From assembly GCA_947624385.1 (NCBI GenBank), contig CANQJZ010000006.1, positions 1 through 64,000 of the forward strand: a stretch of 64,000 nt of DNA, in the 5' to 3' direction. The translations under genes and the position numbers were made by a program. This document shows, one piece after another, positions 15,739-22,446 of this stretch (position 1 is the first letter of the stretch; every line of letters starts with the position of its first letter). The notes below the pieces were generated by a model. The model made no database searches. It saw only the letters and a list, made by a program, of their open reading frames with translations, and was not told where the DNA came from. The DNA is from an uncultured Oscillospiraceae bacterium. GTDB lineage: Bacteria; Bacillota; Clostridia; Oscillospirales; Oscillospiraceae.

Positions 15739-17013
15739 ATGAAGCGGTTCTTTGCCACGGTGCTGCTGCTGGCCATGCTGGCCGGGTGCGGCACGAAAAA
15801 GGATGACGAGAGCTGGCGCAGCGAACAGCCGCCCGCGGTGATGGCGGAGGAGAGCGCCGATCTGATGCTTGGCGTCCAGGCGCGGCCCCTGGCCGCGCTT
15901 GACGAGGCGGCGGAGCCGGAGGCGTTGGCGGACTTCGGCCTGGCGCTTTTCCAGCGCTGCTTCCAGGGCGGCAATACGCTCCTGTCGCCCCTTTCCGTTT
16001 TGGAGGCGCTGGGCATGGCGGCAAACGGCGCGGCGGGCGATACATTGGCGCAGATGGAGGCGGCCTTCGGCGCGGATATGGACACGCTGAACGAGAGCCT
16101 GCACGCCTACGTCTCCGGTCTTCCCGACGGGGAGGGCGGCAGCGTGCACATCGCCAACGGCATATGGCTGAACGCAGACGCGGGCCTGCGCGTGGAGCCG
16201 GAGTTTTTGCAGACCAACGCGGACTACTATGGCGCGGGGGTCTACGAGCGGCCCTTCGACGGCTCCCTGGCCGCGGAAGTCAACGGCTGGGTGGCGGAGC
16301 GCACCGCCGGGCGCATCGAGAGCATCCTGGACGGCGTGCCCGAGGGCGCGGTGAGCTATCTGGTGAACGCCCTGAGCTTCGACGGGACCTGGGAGGATAT
16401 CTACCGGGAGGACCAGGTCCGGCCGGGGACCTTCACCACCCAGACCGGCGAAAAACAGGACGGACCGTTTCTATGGTCCACGGAGCGGGCCTTTTTGCGG
16501 GACGGGGACGCGGTGGGCTTTTTGAAGTACTACCAGGGCCGGGACTATGCCTTCGCGGCCCTGCTGCCGACCGAGGACGTGTCCCTGGGGGATTATATCG
16601 CGTCCCTGACGGGCCAGCGGCTGCGGGAAGTGCTGGAAAACGCGGATGAAAACGCGTATGTGAACGCCGCCATCCCCAAGTTCTCCGGCTCCTATGGCGC
16701 CCAGCTTCAAACCATACTGGCGGACATGGGGCTGTCCGACGCCTTTGACCCGGGCAGGGCCGACTTCTCCCGGCTGGGCAAAAGCGACAGCGGGAATCTG
16801 TATCTCGGCCGGGTGCTGCACAAAACGTTCATCAACGTGGACGAAAAGGGTACCCAGGCCGGGGCCGCCACCGCCGTGGAGGTCGAGGCGGCGGGGCTGC
16901 TGGGCCCGGAGGAACAGGTCTGCCTGGACCGACCCTTTGTCTATATGCTCATCGACTGCGCGCACAACGCCCCGCTGTTCATCGGCGCGGTGACGGACAT
17001 CGCGCTTGGGTAA
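15739..17013 (+). CDS. serpin-family lipoprotein
   Basis: 424 residues. The signal MKRFFATVLLLAMLAGC ends in a lipobox, so the serpin is tethered to the outer face of the membrane. Serpin landmarks include NTLLSPLSVLEALGMAANGA, VNALSFDGTWEDIY, the hinge DEKGTQAGAATAVEVE near residue 375 and the distal DRPFVYMLID. The hinge keeps the small residues that inhibitory serpins need for loop insertion. Aligning by eye to alpha1-antitrypsin puts an Ala at or near P1 (EVEAAG), which would suit elastase-like proteases; that position is uncertain. The ATG at 15739 is the one giving the signal peptide. It precedes the barnase gene on the same strand. Confidence 0.9.
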   Translation: MKRFFATVLLLAMLAGCGTKKDDESWRSEQPPAVMAEESADLMLGVQARPLAALDEAAEPEALADFGLALFQRCFQGGNTLLSPLSVLEALGMAANGAAGDTLAQMEAAFGADMDTLNESLHAYVSGLPDGEGGSVHIANGIWLNADAGLRVEPEFLQTNADYYGAGVYERPFDGSLAAEVNGWVAERTAGRIESILDGVPEGAVSYLVNALSFDGTWEDIYREDQVRPGTFTTQTGEKQDGPFLWSTERAFLRDGDAVGFLKYYQGRDYAFAALLPTEDVSLGDYIASLTGQRLREVLENADENAYVNAAIPKFSGSYGAQLQTILADMGLSDAFDPGRADFSRLGKSDSGNLYLGRVLHKTFINVDEKGTQAGAATAVEVEAAGLLGPEEQVCLDRPFVYMLIDCAHNAPLFIGAVTDIALG

Positions 17014-17017
17014 CAAA

Positions 17018-17056
17018 ATAACGCCGCTGCCTGTCTTGTCCCGGCGGCGGCGTTAT
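17018..17056 (+). other. inverted repeat after the serpin gene
   Basis: ATAACGCCGC pairs with GCGGCGTTAT across 19 bases. The -35 box of the barnase promoter lies in the loop and the -10 box just after the right arm, so the dyad could be an operator; there is no T-tract to make a good terminator. Confidence 0.4.
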
Positions 17057-17064
17057 GCTACAAT
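17036..17064 (+). promoter_or_regulatory. promoter of the barnase/barstar-GNAT pair
   Basis: TTGTCC, 17 bases, TACAAT, about 30 bases before the barnase ATG. It lets the pair be expressed apart from the serpin. Confidence 0.5.
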
Positions 17065-17092
17065 TGGAAAAAACACACATGGGAGACGCAAG

Positions 17093-17587
17093 ATGCAAAA
17101 GCGGTTATTGGCCCTGCTGCTGGCGGTGCTCATGCTGGCGGCGGTGCTGCCAGGGTGCGGAGCGGACGACTTTGCCCCGGTGGTCATGAGCAGCCACGGC
17201 GAGGCGTCGGACGTGGATTTACCGGAATACGGCGAGTATTACTACGACCTGGAAAACGTGGTGCTCTATCTTTACATATACGACGAGCTGCCCCCCAACT
17301 ACATCACCAAGAACGAGGCCCGGGACCTGGGCTGGCAGGGCGGGTCCGTGGAGGACTACATGGACGGCGCCGCCATCGGCGGGGACCGGTTCGGCAACCG
17401 GGAGGGCCTTTTGCCGGAGGCGCCCGGGCGGAGCTACACCGAGTGCGACATCGACACCGACGGGTACGGCTCAAGGGGCGCACGGCGGCTGGTGTTTTCC
17501 AGCGACGGGCTGTATTTTTATTCTTCCGACCACTACGAGAGCTTTGATGAGGTGACCGTCACGGATGACTATGAGGTGATATGGTGA
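17093..17587 (+). CDS. barnase-family ribonuclease lipoprotein
   Basis: 164 residues: lipoprotein signal MQKRLLALLLAVLMLAAVLP followed by GC (Cys22), a short linker, then a barnase/N1-type guanyl-specific ribonuclease domain at about 45-160. Alignment by eye to Bacillus barnase keeps all the key residues: K73 (LPPNYITKNEA) for K27, E117 (YTECDI) for the general base E73, R128 and R132 for R83 and R87, H147 (SSDHYESF) for the general acid H102; IGGDRFGNREGLLP matches the guanine-binding loop. The product should be an active RNase held outside the cell by its lipid, or released after cleavage. Its last seven bases overlap the barstar-containing gene. Confidence 0.88.
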   Translation: MQKRLLALLLAVLMLAAVLPGCGADDFAPVVMSSHGEASDVDLPEYGEYYYDLENVVLYLYIYDELPPNYITKNEARDLGWQGGSVEDYMDGAAIGGDRFGNREGLLPEAPGRSYTECDIDTDGYGSRGARRLVFSSDGLYFYSSDHYESFDEVTVTDDYEVIW

Positions 17588-18417
17588 AGACGTTTTATAT
17601 TGACTGTTCCCAGCTGCGGGACAAGGCCGCGGCCCACGAGTATCTGGCCCGGACCCTGGCCCTGCCGGACTACTATGGCCGCAATCTGGACGCGCTGTAC
17701 GACTGCCTGACGGCGCTTGGCCCCTGCACGCTGGTGCTGTCCGGTGCGGAAAAGCTTCGCCGGGAGCACGGCTACGGCGAAAAAATACTGGACACGCTTC
17801 TGGACGCCGCCGGGGACAACGCCGCACTGCGTATCCAATACGACGACGCCACCGTGCGCTTCGCGTCTGAATCGGACGCGGATGCCTTGCTCGCGGTCTA
17901 CGCCCCGTACATAGAGACCCCCGTCACGTTTGAGTACGCCTGCCCCACGGCGGCAGAATTTGCCGGGCGGGTGCGGGACATCAGCGCCGTGTACCCCTAC
18001 CTGGTCCTGGAAATGGACGGGCGAATCATCGGCTACGCCTACGCCCACCGGGCCCGCGAGCGGACGGCCTACGACTGGCTGGCGGAGCTGAGCGTATACC
18101 TGCACCCGTCGTACACCGGCCGGGGGCTTGGGAAACGGCTCTACGGGCTGCTTTTGGACCTGCTGACCATGCAGGGCATTAAAACCGCCATGGGCTGCGT
18201 GGCCGCGCCCAACCCGGCCAGCGAGGCATTGCACGCAAGTCTTGGCTTTACGCTCGTGGGCACGTCCAAGTGCTCCGGGTACAAAAACGGCCGGTGGCAC
18301 GACGTGCTCTGGTACGAAAAGCCCCTGGGTCCTTACGACGTGCCCCCCGCCCCGGTAACGCCCATCGGCCAGCTGGACGGCGGCGCGGTGCGGGAGGCGC
18401 TGGGGCGGTATTTCTGA
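17581..18417 (+). CDS. barstar domain fused to a GNAT acetyltransferase
   Basis: 278 residues without a signal peptide. Residues 1-88 are barstar-like: LALPDYYGRNLDALYDCLT keeps Tyr31 or Tyr32, Asp37 and Asp41, matching Y29, D35 and D39 that plug the barnase active site. Residues about 91-265 are a GNAT N-acetyltransferase of the phosphinothricin acetyltransferase type (RFASESDADALLAVYAPYIE, ELSVYLHPSYTGRGLGKRLY as acetyl-CoA loop, NPASEALHASLGF). Translation starts inside the ribonuclease gene, so toxin and antidote are coupled. Immunity to the ribonuclease is inferred from the barstar half; the acetyltransferase substrate is unknown and could be the ribonuclease, another toxin or a small molecule. 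Confidence 0.88.
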   Translation: MVKTFYIDCSQLRDKAAAHEYLARTLALPDYYGRNLDALYDCLTALGPCTLVLSGAEKLRREHGYGEKILDTLLDAAGDNAALRIQYDDATVRFASESDADALLAVYAPYIETPVTFEYACPTAAEFAGRVRDISAVYPYLVLEMDGRIIGYAYAHRARERTAYDWLAELSVYLHPSYTGRGLGKRLYGLLLDLLTMQGIKTAMGCVAAPNPASEALHASLGFTLVGTSKCSGYKNGRWHDVLWYEKPLGPYDVPPAPVTPIGQLDGGAVREALGRYF

Positions 18418-18480
18418 GCACACACAAAGAAACCGCCGGGAACGGCGGCCGCCTTGTGCAGTTTTTCCCTTGGACAGGTG

Positions 18481-18509
18481 TTGAATCCACCGGGCCGATG
18501 CAATATAAT
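18481..18509 (+). promoter_or_regulatory. promoter of feoAB
   Basis: TTGAAT, 17 bases, TATAAT, about 55 bases upstream of the start. No clear Fur or DtxR box is seen; a short hairpin TCCGCC/GGCGGA lies in the leader at about 18520-18535. Confidence 0.65.
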
Positions 18510-18562
18510 AGGCAATGCTCCGCCACAGGCGGAATTTCGCAAAAAAAGAGGCAAAACGACCT

Positions 18563-20923
18563 ATGACCTTGCGGGAGCTTCCCATCGGCAAAAAAGCCAC
18601 CATCGCCACGGTCGGCGGCGAGGGCGCTCTGCGCCAGCATTTTCTGGACATGGGCGTCATCCCCGGCTCCGACATCACCCTGGTCAAATACGCCCCCATG
18701 GGCGACCCCATGGAGTTCATGCTCCACGGGTACGAGCTGACGCTGCGTCTGGCGGAGGCGGAGAAGATCGAGATCGAAAACGTCCGGGACCCGGCCGACA
18801 ATGGCCGGCCCGGGCGCGTTGAATACGGCGGACGGCGCATAGAGCACCCCGGCCTGGGCGAACCGGGCAAGTACCACGAAAAGGCCACGGAAAATCCCCT
18901 GCCGGAGGGCACCGTGCTCACCTTCGCCCTGGCCGGGAACCAAAATTCCGGCAAGACCACGCTCTTCAACCAGCTCACCGGCTCCAACCAGCACGTGGGC
19001 AACTTCCCCGGCGTGACGGTGGACCGCAAAGACGGCGTTATCCGGGACCACGCCGACACGGTGATAACGGACCTTCCCGGCATCTACTCCCTGTCGCCCT
19101 ACACCAGCGAGGAGATCGTCACCCGCTCGTTCATCCTGGACGAAAAGCCCCGGGGCATCATCAACATCGTAGACGCGTCCAACATCGAGCGCAATCTCTA
19201 CCTGACCGTCCAGCTGATGGAGCTGGACGTGCCCATGGTGCTGGCGCTGAACATGATGGACGAGGTGCGGGGAAACGGCGGGTCCGTGAAGATAAACGAG
19301 ATGGAGCAGCTTCTGGGCATCCCGGTGGTGCCCATCTCGGCGGCGAAAAACGAGGGCATCGACGAGCTGGTGAGCCACGCGCTGCACGTGGCGAAATTCC
19401 AGGAGCCGCCCCGGCGCATCGACTTTTGCCGGGAGGACAAAAACGGCGGCGCGGTCCACCGGTGCCTGCACGCCATCATGCACCTTATAGACGACCACGC
19501 CAAACGGGCCGGTATCCCCGTGCGCTTCGCCGCGTCCAAGCTGGCGGAGGGCGACGAGAGCATCGCAAAGGCCCTGGACCTGGACCAGAACGAGACGGAG
19601 ATGGTGGAGCACATCGTCTGCCAGATGGAGACGGAGAGCGGCATGGACAGGGCCGCCGCCATCGCGGACATGCGCTTTGCCTTCATCAAAGATGTGTGCG
19701 CCGAGACGGTGGTAAAGCCCCATGAGAGCCGTGAGCGGGCCCGGAGCGAGGCCGTGGACCGGATACTCACGGGCAAGTACACCGCCATCCCCTGCTTCAT
19801 CGCCATTATGGCCCTGGTGTTCTGGCTGACCTTCGACCTCATAGGCGCTGGGCTACAGGACCTGCTGGACATGGGCATCACCGCCCTGGCGGGGCAGGTG
19901 GACAAGGGCCTCATAGCCATCAAGGCGGGGGACATTTTGCGCTCGCTGGTGATGGACGGCATCTTCGCCGGGGTGGGCAGCGTGTTGAGCTTCCTGCCGG
20001 TGATCGTGGTGCTGTTTTTCTTCCTGTCCCTTATGGAGGACAGCGGCTATATCGCCCGGGTGGCCTTCGTGATGGATAAGCTCCTCCGAAAGCTTGGCCT
20101 TTCCGGTCGGAGCATCGTGCCCATGCTGCTGGGCTTTGGCTGCACCGTGCCCGGCATCATGGCCACCCGGACCCTGCCCTCGGAGCGGGACCGGAAATTG
20201 ACCATCATGCTCACGCCCTTCATGAGCTGCAGCGCAAAGCTGCCGGTGTACGCCTTTTTCACCGCCGCGTTCTTCCCGGCCTACCGGGGCCTGGTGATGA
20301 TCGGGCTCTACATTCTGGGCATAGCCCTGGGCATTTTGTTCGCCTTTCTCCTGAAGGGCACGGTGTTCAAGGGCGAGGCGGTCCCCTTCGTGATGGAGCT
20401 GCCCAACTACCGCATGCCGGGGGCAAAAAACGTGCTGCGGCTGATGTGGGACAAGGCGAAAGACTTCCTGCAGCGGGCCTTCACCATCATCTTCCTTGCC
20501 TCCATCGTGGTGTGGTTTTTGCAGACCTTCGACTTCCGGCTGAACATCGTCGCCGAATCCCACGACAGCATGCTGGCGGCCCTGGCGGGCTTTATCGCGC
20601 CGGTGCTGGCGCCTCTGGGTCTGGGGGACTGGCGGGTGTGTACCGCGCTGGTCACGGGCTTCATCGCCAAGGAGAACGTGGTGTCCGCCCTGTCCGTGCT
20701 CTTCGGGGCCGAGACGGCCATCACCGCCGCGCTTACGCCTCTGGCCGCGGCCAGCTTACTGGTGTTCTGTCTTTTGTACACCCCCTGCGTGGCGGCCATC
20801 GCCGCCGTGCGCCGGGAGCTGGGCGGCAGGTGGGCCGCCGCCATCGTGGCCGAGCAGTGCGCCATCGCCTGGCTCGCCGCGCTGGTCGTCCGGGTCGTGG
20901 GGCATCTGATTGGCCTTACATAA
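18563..20923 (+). CDS. feoB: ferrous iron transporter, FeoA-FeoB fusion
   Basis: Imports Fe2+ through the cytoplasmic membrane. Of 786 residues, the first 75 or so are a FeoA SH3-like domain (MTLRELPIGKKATIATVGGE, LDMGVIPGSDITLVKYAP). A linker follows, then the FeoB G domain with GNQNSGKTTLFN at 125-136, DLPGIYSLSPYTSEE and LNMMDE, then the core with about eight membrane helices and the GFGCTVPGIMATRTLPSERD gate motif. The ATG at 18563 is preferred over an in-frame ATG at 18515, which would sit at the expected transcription start. No separate feoA or feoC gene is adjacent. Confidence 0.96.
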   Translation: MTLRELPIGKKATIATVGGEGALRQHFLDMGVIPGSDITLVKYAPMGDPMEFMLHGYELTLRLAEAEKIEIENVRDPADNGRPGRVEYGGRRIEHPGLGEPGKYHEKATENPLPEGTVLTFALAGNQNSGKTTLFNQLTGSNQHVGNFPGVTVDRKDGVIRDHADTVITDLPGIYSLSPYTSEEIVTRSFILDEKPRGIINIVDASNIERNLYLTVQLMELDVPMVLALNMMDEVRGNGGSVKINEMEQLLGIPVVPISAAKNEGIDELVSHALHVAKFQEPPRRIDFCREDKNGGAVHRCLHAIMHLIDDHAKRAGIPVRFAASKLAEGDESIAKALDLDQNETEMVEHIVCQMETESGMDRAAAIADMRFAFIKDVCAETVVKPHESRERARSEAVDRILTGKYTAIPCFIAIMALVFWLTFDLIGAGLQDLLDMGITALAGQVDKGLIAIKAGDILRSLVMDGIFAGVGSVLSFLPVIVVLFFFLSLMEDSGYIARVAFVMDKLLRKLGLSGRSIVPMLLGFGCTVPGIMATRTLPSERDRKLTIMLTPFMSCSAKLPVYAFFTAAFFPAYRGLVMIGLYILGIALGILFAFLLKGTVFKGEAVPFVMELPNYRMPGAKNVLRLMWDKAKDFLQRAFTIIFLASIVVWFLQTFDFRLNIVAESHDSMLAALAGFIAPVLAPLGLGDWRVCTALVTGFIAKENVVSALSVLFGAETAITAALTPLAAASLLVFCLLYTPCVAAIAAVRRELGGRWAAAIVAEQCAIAWLAALVVRVVGHLIGLT

Positions 20924-20938
20924 GAAAAAGCGCATATG

Positions 20939-20976
20939 AAACGTCCGCCGCGTGTTCGCGGCGGACGTTTCTTTAT
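20939..20976. terminator. intrinsic terminator between feoB and the nucleotidyltransferase gene
   Basis: AAACGTCCGCCGCG pairs with CGCGGCGGACGTTT around TGTT, followed by CTTTAT on the plus strand. Its 14-base stem ends two bases from the convergent gene's stop, so it probably serves both. Confidence 0.8.
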
Positions 20977-21884
20977 AAGTCGCTGTACAGGTCCGGGGGG
21001 TATACGCCTTCATCCACCAGGCGGCGGAACGCCTGGTTCACCCAGGCCCGGTCGGCCTGATATGTAATGCCGTACCACTGCTCGTCCGTGCATATGACCT
21101 GGACCGTGGCCTTCCCGGCCTGCAAGCGCCGGTCGATGATGTCCGGCAAAAGATACTCGTCCTTCAATGGGTCATGTAAACCAGCCCGGAACGCGGCGAA
21201 CCCATCCTCCAGACAGGCGAGGAACGAGGGCGTCAGCAGCCACATGTTCATGGACACCACGCTGTCCCGGCCCAGAGGCCGCAGCGCGCCGTCCGGCGAC
21301 TGGACGGCGGGACCGTCCGGCGTCTTGACGATGTTGCGGGTCTCCACGATGTTGGTGAGGTTCCCCGAAGCGTCCACGGAGCACACCCCCCGGGTCACGC
21401 CCCCCGCGTCAGACAGGGTGTTGGCCAGAGAAAAGCCGATCATGCCGTACTTGTCCGGCCTGTCAGGGCTGCTCTCGGACAAAAACGCATAGGCCCGCTT
21501 GAAGGCGTGCCGGCCATAATAGTCGTCCGCGTTGATGACAGCAAAGGGCCCGTCCAGATACGGCTTGCAGCACAGCAGCGCGTGGCCGGTGCCCCAGGGC
21601 TTGACCCGCCCCACGGGCATGTCCTCCGGCTGCTGGTAGGCGTACGCCCACCGGACGCCAAGCGCCCGGAATTTCTCTTCCAGCCGTCGGCCGATGACCT
21701 CATCAAAGTCATCCTGCATCTCCCGCCGGATGATGAACACGACCTTGTTGAACCCGGCCGCGAGCGCGTCATGGACGGAATAGTCCATGATGATCTCCCC
21801 GGCCGGTCCCACATGTTCCAGCTGCTTGATGCCGCCGTAGCGGGAACCCATTCCCGCCGCCAGCACCGCCAGTGTGATGTCCAT
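20973..21884 (-). CDS. sugar-phosphate nucleotidyltransferase family protein
   Basis: 303 residues with the NTP-transferase signature AVLAAGMGSRYGGIKQL at the N-terminus, then IIMDYSVHDALAAGFNKVVF and a metal-binding INADDYYGRHAF near residue 110. It resembles putative UTP-glucose-1-phosphate uridylyltransferase-like proteins of gut Firmicutes, but the sugar is not determined. The ATG at 21884 follows AGGGAG; the longer frame adds residues ahead of the Rossmann strand. The gene is alone with its own promoter and could supply activated sugars for wall or capsule polymers. Confidence 0.8.
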   Translation of the reverse strand: MDITLAVLAAGMGSRYGGIKQLEHVGPAGEIIMDYSVHDALAAGFNKVVFIIRREMQDDFDEVIGRRLEEKFRALGVRWAYAYQQPEDMPVGRVKPWGTGHALLCCKPYLDGPFAVINADDYYGRHAFKRAYAFLSESSPDRPDKYGMIGFSLANTLSDAGGVTRGVCSVDASGNLTNIVETRNIVKTPDGPAVQSPDGALRPLGRDSVVSMNMWLLTPSFLACLEDGFAAFRAGLHDPLKDEYLLPDIIDRRLQAGKATVQVICTDEQWYGITYQADRAWVNQAFRRLVDEGVYPPDLYSDL

Positions 21885-21921
21885 CGCGCAACTCCCTGCC
21901 CGTTTTATTTCAAACAGAGGT

Positions 21922-21950
21922 ATTATACTACGAAACAATGGCGCTTGCAA
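21922..21950 (-). promoter_or_regulatory. promoter of the nucleotidyltransferase gene
   Basis: TTGCAA and TATAAT spaced by 17 bases on the minus strand, about 40 bases before the start. Confidence 0.65.
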
Positions 21951-21998
21951 GACGTTTCGGCCCGTTTTGCAATTCTTCCGTCATTTTTAAGATTTTGC

Positions 21999-22050
21999 TT
22001 GACGGGGTTATTCTAATGTGTTAGAATACAGTCATACTAACGCGTTAGAA
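21999..22050 (+). promoter_or_regulatory. promoter and twin operator of the blaI/blaR1-type genes
   Basis: TTGACG and TAGAAT are 17 bases apart (21999-22027). Two dyads follow the pattern TTCTAA-N4-TTAGAA: TTCTAATGTGTTAGAA at 22011-22026 covers the -10 box and TACTAACGCGTTAGAA at 22035-22050 lies in the leader. Their centres are 24 bases apart, so two repressor dimers could sit on neighbouring faces. Autoregulation is expected for the family. Confidence 0.75.
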
Positions 22051-22077
22051 TAAAGTCATGTCAAGGAGGACCCAACC

Positions 22078-22446
22078 ATGGCCGCGCCGAAGATTTTTGA
22101 GAGCGAGTACCGTTTCTGCCTGATCTTATGGGAGCACGAGCCCATCCGCAGCCGGGACTTAGCGGAGCTGTGCCGGGAAAAGCTGGGCTGGTCCAAGACC
22201 ACCACGTACACGGTCATCAAGCGGCTTTCCGACCGGGGCGTGGTGCGAAACGAAAACGCCGTGGTCACGTCCCTGGTGAGCAAGGACGAGGCCCAGGTGT
22301 CGGAGCTGGACGAGCTGATGGAAAAGCGGTTTGAAAACTCCCTGCCCGCCTTCATCGCCGCCTTTGCCAAGCGGCAGAAGCTGTCCCAGGAGGATATCGA
22401 CGAGCTGCGGCGCATCATCGACAAGGGCGGTGATCGACCGTGCTGA
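22078..22446 (+). CDS. BlaI/MecI/CopY-family repressor
   Basis: 122-residue winged-helix repressor. The N-terminal domain (SRDLAELCREKLGWSKTTTY, TVIKRLSDRGVV) binds the DNA dyad and the C-terminal helices dimerise; VVTSLVSKDEAQVSELDELM contains the region usually cut by the BlaR1-type protease. AAGGAGGA precedes the ATG. It overlaps the M56 protease gene by seven bases, the standard pairing. No beta-lactamase or PBP gene lies nearby, so the regulated targets are elsewhere or the pair controls only itself. Confidence 0.93.
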   Translation: MAAPKIFESEYRFCLILWEHEPIRSRDLAELCREKLGWSKTTTYTVIKRLSDRGVVRNENAVVTSLVSKDEAQVSELDELMEKRFENSLPAFIAAFAKRQKLSQEDIDELRRIIDKGGDRPC

